This document shows, one piece after another, positions 1 through 7,019 of a DNA stretch of 11,000 bases. The notes under the pieces were generated by a model. It saw nothing but the letters and a program-made list of their open reading frames with translations, searched no databases and was not told the origin of the DNA. The number at the start of each line of letters is the position of its first letter. Within the stretch, counting starts at the first letter, position 1. Source of the DNA: DATDAW01 sp036524675 (GTDB lineage: Bacteria; Verrucomicrobiota; Verrucomicrobiia; Chthoniobacterales; DASVRZ01); NCBI GenBank assembly GCA_036524675.1, contig DATDBU010000143.1, forward strand, positions 1 through 11,000, read 5' to 3'. The translations under genes were made by a program, and so were the position numbers.

Positions 1-1
1 G

Positions 2-319
2 GATTTCGATCGCGAAATCGAACTGCACCGGGTGGATTGCGAAAGCAGTCACGGCGATTTGAGCAATGTCGATTTCCTCCGCCAGAAAGCCGAAGAATTC
101 GCCAACGAACCGCTCATCCCGCCACCGCTGGTGAACGGCCATGACTTGATTACTCTCGGTCTGAAACCCGGCCCGATTTTCAAGGAAATCCTCGACGCGG
201 TGGAGACGGCTCAATTGGAAAAACAAGTCACGACCCGCGAGGAAGCGCTGAAGATGCTGGGCCGGGTCGCTGCGAATACGATGCCGGACTCTCATTCCGG
301 AAATCAGCCAACTCGATAA
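2..319 (+). CDS. cca: CCA-adding enzyme / poly(A) polymerase family, C-terminal part (5' end outside window)
   Basis: The reading frame is open from the left edge to the TAA at 317-319, so this is the 3' end of a longer gene (105 codons visible). The motif LHRVDC-x3-HGDLSN at residues 9-20 is typical of the region after the HD-like domain in bacterial class II tRNA nucleotidyltransferases. The following PPPLVNGHDLITLGLKPGP and TTREEAL match the conserved C-terminal segment of the same family. The enzyme adds or repairs the CCA 3' end of tRNAs in the cytoplasm; the family also contains poly(A) polymerases, and the visible tail cannot separate the two. An internal GTG at 32 is not a real start, since homology begins upstream of it. 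The last 16 bp overlap the 3' end of the convergent res gene, and I see no terminator between them. This is probably a chromosomal core gene marking the island boundary. Confidence 0.85.
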   Translation, partial: DFDREIELHRVDCESSHGDLSNVDFLRQKAEEFANEPLIPPPLVNGHDLITLGLKPGPIFKEILDAVETAQLEKQVTTREEALKMLGRVAANTMPDSHSGNQPTR

Positions 320-2988
320 CTTGCTGTCAATCCCTTGATACTCATGTTCTCCGCAATCGCGTCGTGCGGGATGAGTAGATACTTCCACGGTTTGCCGCCG
401 TTCCTGGCAGCGTGGTCCGTGGCATGCCGGCACCAGCGGACGGCGGAATCCTTCTTGGCAATGACTTCTCCATCCTCCATTTCTTTCCGCATTTTCGGCT
501 CCAGCATGTAGATCGCGTCGACCGTTTCGGCGACAAAGTCGGGCTGATATTCGCGCTGGTCGGCGCCCCACTTGTAGAAAACCTGGAATTGCCCGCGTCC
601 CGGCTTGAACCACTTCGACGCCTCACGATCCAGGATGACTGACAGGACGCGCTCGGTGTCGGACTGGAATTTCTGCACCGGATAGAGACACCGGCTAAAT
701 CCCCCAAAAACCAATTGGGCGATTTTGGATAGATCAGTCGGTTTACGTTTCAAATCGTAAATTGCTTCATCCGCAGGTGCGGTAAATGCAAGGGGTTTGA
801 GAGCGGTGAATCCTTTGCTAACGACAACATCATAGCCCGAGGTCTTTTCCCAATGATGCGCTTGCATCTGCGAATGGATGAACGCGGCGAGCTGACGCTG
901 GTAATATTGAAGGACGTTCACGACTTCGTTCTCGTCCTTCAAGTAGCTATGAAGGTGCTTCACCATCTGGCCGGCCAGATCGTAGAGAAGGTCCGCATGG
1001 TGGTCGTATGAGATATCGTCAAAATCAATCAACGCACGAACGAGATAATCTTCTACCCGCGGTTCGGTCTGCGCGCCGCCCGCTGCCATCAGCGTTTCCT
1101 GCTGATGCGTGCGCAAGTGCTGAATCAGGATGTCGCGCTCAACGGGTTGGAAGTGAATGGCGCTGACATCCAGCGTGAACGCATTGAATCCATTCGTCAC
1201 GTCACCTTTCGGCACCACTAGAATACGCGGGATGTCGATAGTCTGCTGAACGACCAGCTTCGTCGTTTTCGCTACCACGGCAGCCACATTGACCTGATCC
1301 ATCACGCCGGCCAACTCGCCCTGGGCAGGGGCCATCTCTTCCTGCACCCTCGCTGTAATCTCCCCCTGAATGTCCGCGTTCAGAAGTTGATTTGAAGTCG
1401 AAAGGCTCTCGTAACGGTTGATGATCTCATAAGTCGCCTTTGCAACTTTCTGTTCTGCTTCCGTTGCGAAGACAGGCATGGCCGGCGAGTCCGCCGATTG
1501 CGAAATTGTGGTTGAGCTAGATTCCAGCGACTGCCCGCCAATCTGCGCCAAAACGCCCGGCAGTGAGACTACGCTGGCGAGCTTGTGATACTGATCGGGC
1601 GATTCGAGGATGATTTTTTCAAGCCTGATCGGGGAGTCCGGACGGTTGGCTGCGTCAATGATCTCTTGAAATTTATCGTGGGCCACAATGTTCAAACGAT
1701 CCACTGCACGCACACCCGTGCGCTTGCCGTAGGGCAGACGCAGCCCGCGTCCGATAGATTGCTCGATAAGAATGCGTGCGTTGGCGGCCCGAAGCGGGAC
1801 AATGGTGTAGAGGTTCGTCACGTCCCAACCCTCCTTGAGCATGTTGACGTGGATGACAATCTCGGTCGGCTCCTCCGTGTGCTCGACCTTTAGCAGGCGA
1901 TTAATCATCTCCTCTTCCTCCGCACCTGTTTTGCTCGAATCCACCTGGATAACCTTGTCCTTATATCGGCCTACGAAAAATCCATCAGACTGAATGAGTT
2001 TCAGCAACTCTGCCGCGTGGGTCGTGTCTCGAGCGATCACGAGCACGAGCGGCTTTACGATTTTTTGCCCGGTTTCCCGCGCGTAGGTCTCAAGCCGCAC
2101 TTTCACGTCCTCATGCAAGCGGATGCCGTCTTCCAACTTGATTTTTTCAATCTCAGCGGCGGAAAAACGGTTTGGGTCGAAGTTCTTTTGCGTCACAACC
2201 GCTGGCTCTTTGACAAAGCCATCCTGCATTGCCCTGGCCAGCGGGTAGTCGTAGATAACATTCTTGAATGGCACGCTCCCTCTTGGGCCTTCGATGAATG
2301 GCGTCGCGGTTAGCTCCAGCCCCAACACCGGCTTCAATTCATTGATCGCGCGCACGCCCGCGCTCGCGCGATAGCGATGCGATTCGTCCATGATGAGCAC
2401 CAGGTCAGGCAATGCGGACAGATATTCGAAATAGCTTTCACCGATGTATTCCGACAACCGCTTGATGCGGGGCGCTTTCCCGCCGCGCACTTCGGAGTTG
2501 ATCTTCGAAATGTTAAAAATATTCACCTTGCAGCGCAGCAACTGGTCGAAGAGTGTTCCCGCCTTTGCCTCGTAATTGTCGCCTGTGATGATCTCCGGTG
2601 CCTCCTGCGCGAATTCCGCGATGCCCTTGAAGACATACTTGGGGGTGTTCGGCGTGAAATCGGCAATCAGCTTGTTGTAGATAGTCAGGTTGGGCGCCAT
2701 GACGAAGAAGTTGTTTATCCCATGCGCAAGGTGCAGATAGCTGATGAATGCACCCATCAGCCGTGTTTTTCCCACGCCTGTCGCCAGCGCGAAGCAGAGC
2801 GAAGGAAATTCCCGCTCGAAATCCGTCACTGTCGGATACTCGCTGCGGATAATCTCCAGAGCCGCCAACAATTCCGCCGCCTTGCTGGGCGGGACGATTT
2901 CCGTAATGCGGTCGAGGATTTCCAGCGAATGACGCTGCGGTGGACGTAGGCTCAGACGGCCTGCAATGGCGTTGACGTGACGATTCAT
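304..2988 (-). CDS. res: Type III restriction enzyme Res subunit (SF2 helicase plus PD-(D/E)XK nuclease)
   Basis: The 894-residue protein is the ATP-dependent translocase/endonuclease half of a type III restriction-modification enzyme, which acts in complex with Mod on foreign DNA. Visible in order: Walker A ATGVGKT (69-75); motif II DESH (201-204) after a hydrophobic strand; motif III LTATP (226-230); a C-terminal helicase domain with motif VI QSIGRGLR (410-417); and, near the end, PDF (816-818) with EPK (830-832), which gives the D817...E830-x-K832 signature of the nuclease. The length is in the usual range. The ATG at 2988 was preferred over an in-frame TTG at 2997 because it forms an ATGA overlap with the abi_2 stop; a weak GGA lies just upstream. 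The frame is intact and all key residues are present, although the mod partner is frameshifted. Type III Res normally depends on Mod for recognition and activity, so this Res is probably idle if the mod lesion is real. Confidence 0.93.
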   Translation of the reverse strand: MNRHVNAIAGRLSLRPPQRHSLEILDRITEIVPPSKAAELLAALEIIRSEYPTVTDFEREFPSLCFALATGVGKTRLMGAFISYLHLAHGINNFFVMAPNLTIYNKLIADFTPNTPKYVFKGIAEFAQEAPEIITGDNYEAKAGTLFDQLLRCKVNIFNISKINSEVRGGKAPRIKRLSEYIGESYFEYLSALPDLVLIMDESHRYRASAGVRAINELKPVLGLELTATPFIEGPRGSVPFKNVIYDYPLARAMQDGFVKEPAVVTQKNFDPNRFSAAEIEKIKLEDGIRLHEDVKVRLETYARETGQKIVKPLVLVIARDTTHAAELLKLIQSDGFFVGRYKDKVIQVDSSKTGAEEEEMINRLLKVEHTEEPTEIVIHVNMLKEGWDVTNLYTIVPLRAANARILIEQSIGRGLRLPYGKRTGVRAVDRLNIVAHDKFQEIIDAANRPDSPIRLEKIILESPDQYHKLASVVSLPGVLAQIGGQSLESSSTTISQSADSPAMPVFATEAEQKVAKATYEIINRYESLSTSNQLLNADIQGEITARVQEEMAPAQGELAGVMDQVNVAAVVAKTTKLVVQQTIDIPRILVVPKGDVTNGFNAFTLDVSAIHFQPVERDILIQHLRTHQQETLMAAGGAQTEPRVEDYLVRALIDFDDISYDHHADLLYDLAGQMVKHLHSYLKDENEVVNVLQYYQRQLAAFIHSQMQAHHWEKTSGYDVVVSKGFTALKPLAFTAPADEAIYDLKRKPTDLSKIAQLVFGGFSRCLYPVQKFQSDTERVLSVILDREASKWFKPGRGQFQVFYKWGADQREYQPDFVAETVDAIYMLEPKMRKEMEDGEVIAKKDSAVRWCRHATDHAARNGGKPWKYLLIPHDAIAENMSIKGLTASYRVG

Positions 2989-3887
2989 GATTTCCAAAGG
3001 GGGTGTTCACGCCAGTTCGGTGGAAGGCCCATCGGCGCGAGCGGTTGCGCGGAGAATTCATCAAACAAAGCAAAAACCCGCGATGTCCAGCGGTTGGCCG
3101 GGGAAATGTGATTCAAATAAGCCCGGCAAAGCGTCAGGATGATGCCGATCCGATTATTCGCCAACCGAGGATAATGCCAGACGGGATGTTTATTTCTGCC
3201 GGGCAGCAGCACGGGATTGCCCAACTGCCAGTTCCAGAGCCGCAAATGATGTGCGCAGCGGTTTCGAACCGTGTTCAAACTCAGCAGCCAGGATTGCAAA
3301 ACTCGGTCGGGCATTCCCGACTCCGTGGCGATCCGTTTTTTAATGTCGTCATTGACTCCTCGGAAAAACGTCAGCGTGGCTCCGAAATCCATCAGCTCCA
3401 CGAGCATCCAGATAGGCGGACGGGTGTGTTCGTCGCCGTATTTATTGAAGAAATGCACCAGAAACTCCTCATGGCTTTTAAGGCTGCGCTGGACCTGGTC
3501 CTCAAGTTTGCGCTGCCACAAGGTGAAACCTTCGCGGCTCAAATTGGGAAAATTCCCGGCTTCATGATATGCAAAGGGGCCGAAGTCATGCGCAAAATGG
3601 TAGGCCAACTGGGTGCGGACATGCACCTCAATGGCTTCGATGGCGTCCAGCAGGAGCGTTCTCAGCCGCTGGTCGAAATTGTAAAGCTTCCAGATTTGAT
3701 CCAGCGTAGTTCCCGGTCGAAGCTCGTCCGCTCCCGGAACTCGAAACGGGTATAAATACCCGCTCAGCCGGAAGTAGCTGGTGGCCCGAAGGCGCCGGAT
3801 CAACTGATCCCGGTCGGCCTCAAGCCCCCTGCTGATGAGGAGATCGGCTTGGGCTTCGAAAGAGAGGGCGGGTTTTTCGTATTTCAC
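2985..3887 (-). CDS. Abi_2 family (AbiD/AbiF-like) abortive infection protein
   Basis: The 300-residue protein has the normal Abi_2 length and layout. The N-terminus carries KPALSFEAQADLLISRGL (residues 5-22), the family opening. It is followed by YFRLSGYLYPFR (38-49), FDQRLRTLLLDAIEAIEVHVR (71-91, key residues R75, D81, E84, E87), and the signature VRNRCAHH (207-214). That last motif fits the R-x4-H form (R208, H213) of HEPN ribonucleases. Family knowledge: AbiD/AbiF-type proteins abort phage infection in lactococci and related HEPN proteins act on RNA; RNase activity here is inference. No signal peptide or membrane segment is seen. The GTG start at 3887 is supported by AGGGAGGG at 3895-3902 and a GTGA overlap with the stop of the DUF1016 remnant. 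The stop overlaps the res ATG by 4 bp. The gene lies inside a type III R-M locus, between the broken DUF1016 gene and res. Confidence 0.9.
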   Translation of the reverse strand: MKYEKPALSFEAQADLLISRGLEADRDQLIRRLRATSYFRLSGYLYPFRVPGADELRPGTTLDQIWKLYNFDQRLRTLLLDAIEAIEVHVRTQLAYHFAHDFGPFAYHEAGNFPNLSREGFTLWQRKLEDQVQRSLKSHEEFLVHFFNKYGDEHTRPPIWMLVELMDFGATLTFFRGVNDDIKKRIATESGMPDRVLQSWLLSLNTVRNRCAHHLRLWNWQLGNPVLLPGRNKHPVWHYPRLANNRIGIILTLCRAYLNHISPANRWTSRVFALFDEFSAQPLAPMGLPPNWREHPLWKS

Positions 3888-3894
3888 CGGAAAA

Positions 3895-3902
3895 CCCTCC
3901 CT
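3895..3902 (-). promoter_or_regulatory. Ribosome binding site of the abi_2 gene
   Basis: On the minus strand this reads AGGGAGGG. Its GGAGG core is 8 nt from the GTG at 3887. It is the clearest Shine-Dalgarno sequence I noticed at an island gene start. It decides the GTG start and argues that abi_2 is translated on its own account rather than only by coupling to the degraded DUF1016 frame. Confidence 0.7.
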
Positions 3903-3983
3903 AAAGACCGAATCCGGGCAAAAAACACCCGCCGAATTACGCGTGCAAGCAGAGGCGCGGCGGGTTTGCTGGTAAATGTTTCG

Positions 3984-4012
3984 GTGATACGTGCGCGCAC
4001 GTCAAGGGACAA
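3984..4012 (-). promoter_or_regulatory. Putative sigma70-type promoter for abi_2 (and res)
   Basis: On the minus strand TTGTCC (4012-4007) is separated by exactly 17 nt from TATCAC (3989-3984); each box matches 4 of 6 consensus bases. It lies about 100 bp upstream of the abi_2 GTG, in the stretch where the DUF1016 frame no longer resembles its family. The spacer contains most of a 14-bp perfect palindrome, which could be an operator. A promoter here would let abi_2 and res be expressed apart from snf2-AIPR-mod. The alternative TTGACG at the inner edge of the spacer has no good -10 at the right distance. This is a prediction by eye from weak boxes. Confidence 0.3.
3989..4002. repeat. 14-bp perfect palindrome, possible operator
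   Basis: ACGTGCGCGCACGT is identical to its reverse complement. It falls between the putative -35 and -10 boxes upstream of abi_2, overlapping one base of the -10. A dimeric repressor bound there would block polymerase. The alternating purine-pyrimidine core could also be chance in GC-rich DNA. The palindrome itself is directly seen; its regulatory role is inferred from position. Confidence 0.4.
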
Positions 4013-4135
4013 TAGTGGACAGGGTACGATCTCATAAAAACTCCGTGCCTCGACCCGGTCCGCCTTCAACAAGGCCCGGTAATGCATCCAGGAAAGTGAG
4101 GGGTTCAGTTGCTCGGGTTTCCAATCTCCGGAAAA

Positions 4136-4213
4136 GCCACGCACTGCGTGACCAATTTCCAAAGACTTCTCTACCAGTGATTTATGAGATTCGCCACGCA
4201 CCGCGTGACCAAT
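4136..4213. repeat. Two near-identical 21-nt repeats with palindromic cores inside the DUF1016 gene
   Basis: The copies at 4136-4156 and 4193-4213 differ at one base (T at 4145, C at 4202) and start 57 nt apart, exactly 19 codons. Each encodes IGHAVRG on the minus strand. The cores are inverted repeats: CACGCA-C-TGCGTG at 4138-4150 and CACGC-ACC-GCGTG at 4195-4207. They sit in the loop between the FYLGYP helix and the SWMHYR motif, where the family varies in length. Two copies in a coding frame do not make a CRISPR array. Confidence 0.7.
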
Positions 4214-4248
4214 CGGAAGCAGGCCGGGATACCCAAGATAAAAGGCCT

Positions 4249-4485
4249 TCATATCTTTGAGGCGCCGACGGAAAAGCCGCTGTCATACTCGCCTGTCGAC
4301 TGCTCGGAAGGGCTCTGGATCAGCGTTGCGCCATGCTCGGCGCGTTCCTCGCCGGCCTGCTCTTCCTCCACGATCTCCCGCCCGATCAGCCAGTTCGCGC
4401 AGACGTGGGCTATATTGACGGACCGCGCGGCCTGTCCGCGCGCCGAATCCCAAATCGTCCGAATCCGCTGAAGAATTTTCGGCAT
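4249..4485 (-). pseudogene. DUF1016 (YhcG-type) gene, upstream fragment (frameshifted)
   Basis: The fragment starts at ATG 4485, 14 bp after the mod stop, with no clear ribosome binding site. The segment IRTIWDSARGQAARSVNIAH followed by LIGREIVEEEQAGEERAEHG is the DUF1016 N-terminal domain. The match runs to EYDSGFS; then four out-of-frame residues and a TGA at 4251-4249 follow. Adding one C to the CC at 4271-4270 restores SGFSRRRLKDMKAFYLGYP, the expected family sequence, so a single base has been lost. DUF1016 proteins such as YhcG are predicted PD-(D/E)XK nucleases often found next to restriction systems. Here the second fragment also lacks the nuclease domain, so correcting the frameshift would not give a full-length gene. 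Confidence 0.8.
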
Positions 4486-4499
4486 GGCTAGGTTTGTGG

Positions 4500-5636
4500 C
4501 TAGATCAACTCCATCTGTCCCTGCTTGTCTGCCCGGGGCGGGGCCTTGGGCAGGTTTTCCACCTTGAGACTGTAATCGTCATGACCCCACTCGCAGCGGG
4601 TGAGAACGGCTTTGGGAATCTTCTTCACCGTAAGGTTAGGATAACCTTCCTTGCGACCGCGGAAGCCGGAGCAGACGACGAGTAGCGAACGATCCGGTCC
4701 CACCTCGTCGCTCAATTGCTGGAGCTGGTCGTGGTTCAGGCTGGCGGTAGTAACGTAGAGAAAATCCCGTTCCGTCGAATGCCCATGCTGCCAGTAGATG
4801 GTATCACTCGGCGCGTAAGTGAAACCTTCCAGCTTGCACACCGCCTCGGCGAGCATCGTCGCATTGAATTCCTTGTTAATGACGTAATTACCCCATTCAT
4901 CCTTTTCCAGTAAGGACGGCGCGAGCCGGTAATAGCGGAAGCCGCCTCCGCCTTTCCAGCCCGCAGCTTCCGTAATGCCGCCGGGGTCTTCGCCATCCAC
5001 CACTTTCTTGAGGCGCGGCAGGCAATGTGTGTCGCAGTGCTCTCCCAGTTCGATCCCAATCCACCACCGACCCATCTTATGAGCCACCGCCGCCGTCGTC
5101 CCCGAGCCGAGGAAGGAATCGAGCACGAGGTCGCCGGGTTTTGTGGCGAGACTCACGATTCGAGAAACTAGCATCTCTGGCTTCGGAGTAATAAAGATGT
5201 CCTCTTCAAACAGGGCCAATATCTCCTTCTTGGCGTCTTGTGTGTGTCCGACCTCTTCATAGGACCAAAACGTCTGAGGGGTGACGCCCTGCTTAACTTC
5301 GGTTAGGAACCTCTTGATTTGAGGAATCGCGTTCCCGTCACGCCCCCACCAGATGCGGTTATCTTTGTGTAACTCCCAGAACTTTGCTTCGGAAACACGC
5401 CAGTAGTTGCCACCCGGAGGCCCATCAATCTTTCTTCCGCCCGGCGCAACGATGCTGTATTTACCGAGGCTGTAGTAATTGCGCGCCGACAAATCACTGG
5501 GTTTCCATAGTCCACGATAATCATTATCGGGGTTCTTATATGCCTTGTTCTGCTCATCGCTTCGAGGCATCAAATTGAGAGTAAATTTGTCGATGTTTTT
5601 TGCAAAAACCAACACGTAGTCATGATCGACCGAGAA
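4500..5636 (-). CDS. mod: Type III modification methyltransferase Mod, C-terminal part (after frameshift)
   Basis: This is the second half of mod, 378 codons in the frame entered after the T6 run at 5640-5635: FSVDHDYVLVFAKN, then the variable target-recognition region, then DSFLGSGTT (335-343 of the rejoined protein). The last is methyltransferase motif I (AdoMet binding). It is followed by the usual Mod C-terminus with GWKGGGGFRYYRLAPSLL. Motif IV lies upstream in the other fragment, so the order IV then I marks a beta-class N6-adenine methyltransferase, normal for type III Mod. A GTG at 5615 could in principle begin a separate 371-residue product, but with no DPPY it could not methylate. 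The gene ends in TAG at 4502-4500. With one T removed the two parts give an unbroken 540-residue Mod of normal size. Confidence 0.85.
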   Translation of the reverse strand, partial: FSVDHDYVLVFAKNIDKFTLNLMPRSDEQNKAYKNPDNDYRGLWKPSDLSARNYYSLGKYSIVAPGGRKIDGPPGGNYWRVSEAKFWELHKDNRIWWGRDGNAIPQIKRFLTEVKQGVTPQTFWSYEEVGHTQDAKKEILALFEEDIFITPKPEMLVSRIVSLATKPGDLVLDSFLGSGTTAAVAHKMGRWWIGIELGEHCDTHCLPRLKKVVDGEDPGGITEAAGWKGGGGFRYYRLAPSLLEKDEWGNYVINKEFNATMLAEAVCKLEGFTYAPSDTIYWQHGHSTERDFLYVTTASLNHDQLQQLSDEVGPDRSLLVVCSGFRGRKEGYPNLTVKKIPKAVLTRCEWGHDDYSLKVENLPKAPPRADKQGQMELI

Positions 5637-6123
5637 AAAACTTTGCTGTTGATTTAGGTGAGTAGTTTTTTCGCCAGATCACGCTCGCCACAAAGTTTCG
5701 ACGTCCAAATATTTCATCGCAGACGACTTTTGCGTAATGCACTTCATTGTCGTCTAGAGTGATCCAAATACTCCCATCGTCAGAGAGAAGTTGAAGCAAC
5801 ATCTCCAACCTGTCCCGCATCACACCGAGCCACAACGAATGCTCCACCCCATCATCGTAGTGCTCGAACGCGCTGCCGGTGTTGTAAGGCGGGTCGATGA
5901 AGACGCACTTGATCCTGCCTGCGAACTCCTGTTGGAGCGCTTTGAGAGCGAGCAGATTGTCGCCGAAGATGAGCCGGTTATCGAAAAGGTCGTTGTCCGA
6001 GACGCGATGCTTCGCGTGATACGACTTCTCCGGGTCTTCGAGCAGGATGCGCGGCTCCAGTCGGGGCCGGTTCTCCTTTCCAATCCAAGTCAGTTCGAGT
6101 TTTTGTTTTTTGGACACGCTCAT
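5620..6123 (-). CDS. mod: Type III modification methyltransferase Mod, N-terminal part (before frameshift)
   Basis: The part begins MSVSKKQKLELTWIGKENRP, the standard opening of this Mod subgroup, at ATG 6123. That start shares one base with the AIPR stop (TGATG), which is why it is preferred to the in-frame ATG at 6237. Visible motifs are FGDNLLALKAL (53-63) and VFIDPPYNTGS (74-84), the catalytic motif IV (DPPY 77-80), followed by SLWLGVMRDRLEMLLQLL. Homology runs to KSTAKF (157-162); then an extra T in TTTTTT (complement of A6 at 5635-5640) diverts the frame to a TGA at 5622-5620. The stop leaves 167 residues without the AdoMet-binding motif I, so this product alone would be inactive. Mod supplies both sequence recognition and methylation for the type III enzyme. 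The lesion is in a homopolymer, so a sequencing error or slippage is possible. Confidence 0.87.
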   Translation of the reverse strand: MSVSKKQKLELTWIGKENRPRLEPRILLEDPEKSYHAKHRVSDNDLFDNRLIFGDNLLALKALQQEFAGRIKCVFIDPPYNTGSAFEHYDDGVEHSLWLGVMRDRLEMLLQLLSDDGSIWITLDDNEVHYAKVVCDEIFGRRNFVASVIWRKNYSPKSTAKFFLGRS

Positions 6124-7019
6124 CAAGTTGTAGTTGGCGATGGAAGGAGAGCCGGGTTCTGGTTTGTTGGCGCCGCGACAGGTTTTGGACCGGCTTCCGC
6201 CGTCTTTGCCAAGTAGGCGTTTCGAAGATGGCGACAATCTGCAGCAGCACTAAAAACAGAGCGAAAATGCCGAACCTGCTCATAGGCATCCATTCCTTGC
6301 AACGGGCCTGCGCGCCTGGAAACAAAACCTTGCGTTTCACATATGCTCCAAAGTTCCTCAGCAACTTCAACGGCAGTCCCGGAAATCATCTCCTTCTCCC
6401 CTACAGTCAGCGTTATCTCTTCGCCTTGTTCCGATCGGAGTTTTAAAAACATCAAGTTGAGAACCAACCATCGGCAATTTTCAAAGAACGCCTTGCGCAC
6501 GCCAGTGCTCGCCCGGGCGTTGTTTTGCATGGATTCAATCACAAGCCGCTGTGTCTGAACGGCTCGCCACACTGTTCGGGCTGAGCGGTCCGGTTTAAAG
6601 ACCCGCGAATAAATGGAACGATTGAGTTCGTCGGGTGGATAAATCTCTTCTAGCGACCAGAGGGAACGCCGGTTGCCAAGAATGCGGGCGCAAAAATCGC
6701 AATCACCTAGTTGGGCGAGGCATGCGGAAGCAGTCGTCGCTTCTTCAAGAGTAAAATTCGCGGCGTCGGGAGTTGGTGAATCTGCGTCCTCCTTGTAGTG
6801 ATAGGTGATGCCGGAAAGAGTGAGTTGATTGGCAATCCGCTCCTGTTGTTCGTCAAGAGCCACAAAGTCTCGGGAACCGATCTGATTCTGGAAATTCGTG
6901 CTATGAGTGATCCGCTTTGCAAAGGCCCTGTCGTCTCCGCATCGCTCGAGCGAGATAATCTTGGCAAAAACGTATCCTTCAGGGGCCGAAGCAGGGGGAT
7001 TTTCAAAGAACCGTGCAAC
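6123..7019 (-). pseudogene. AIPR family gene, 3' part (separated by an out-of-frame deletion)
   Basis: This frame is open from GTT at 7019: VARFFENPPASAPEGYVFAK, then SLERCGDDRAFAKRITHSTNF and QNQIGSRDFVALDEQQER, which is the characteristic second half of AIPR proteins. A TGA directly precedes the GTT, so no ATG-started frame reaches this point; the first usable start is the GTG at 6863. The 298-residue stretch continues with LWSLEEIYPP and a helical C-terminus. It ends at 6125-6123 in a TGATG overlap with mod. The preceding fragment ends its homology at LTAYCE, so the two halves are in different frames and the segment between them is gone. Alone this piece lacks the N-terminal nuclease-like motif and should be non-functional. 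Confidence 0.83.

Larger units (their letters stand above)
3884..4270 (-). pseudogene. DUF1016 (YhcG-type) gene, downstream fragment, C-terminal nuclease domain missing
   Basis: After a 1-bp frameshift at about 4270, the DUF1016 N-domain continues in this frame: RRRLKDMKAFYLGYP, a loop with two IGHAVRG repeats, then LNPSLSWMHYRALLKADRV and EARSFYEI. These match the family pattern in which an FYLAYP-like helix is followed by a WSHYR-like motif and REFYE. Family resemblance stops at about 4028. Full members continue with a W-x-ARELERQI-like helix and a C-terminal PD-(D/E)XK nuclease of roughly 200 residues; here about 47 unrelated residues lead to a TGA. The nuclease half is therefore absent. 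The open frame overlaps the abi_2 start as GTGA. An ATG at 4252 could start a 122-residue product, in ATGA overlap with the upstream fragment's stop. Confident as a DUF1016 remnant; whether a product is made is unknown. Confidence 0.75.

Noticed and set aside
284..300. Small inverted repeat CCGGA-TCCGG near the end of the cca gene as a terminator
   Set aside because: It has a five-base stem, lies inside the coding frame and has no T-run, so it is too weak to call.
2377..2949. Plus-strand open frame of 190 codons opposite the res helicase domain
   Set aside because: It is a shadow of the Res N-terminal motifs on the other strand.
3003..3755. Plus-strand open frame of 250 codons opposite abi_2
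   Set aside because: It is antisense to a well-supported Abi_2 gene with a strong RBS, and its product has no recognisable motif.
4136..4213. CRISPR-like repeat-spacer pattern
   Set aside because: There are only two copies, within a DUF1016 coding frame, with a 36-nt interval that itself encodes family-like protein; there is no array or cas gene.
6123..6237. Earlier mod start at ATG 6237
   Set aside because: The extra 38 codons overlap the AIPR C-terminus out of frame and show no Mod similarity; ATG 6123 begins the family-typical MSVSKKQKLELTWIGK.
6707..7018. Alternative C-terminus of AIPR in the continuing frame (LHGSLKIPL onward)
   Set aside because: The same DNA read one frame over encodes clear AIPR family sequence (SLERC, THSTNFQNQIGSRDF), so the continuing frame is noise after the deletion.
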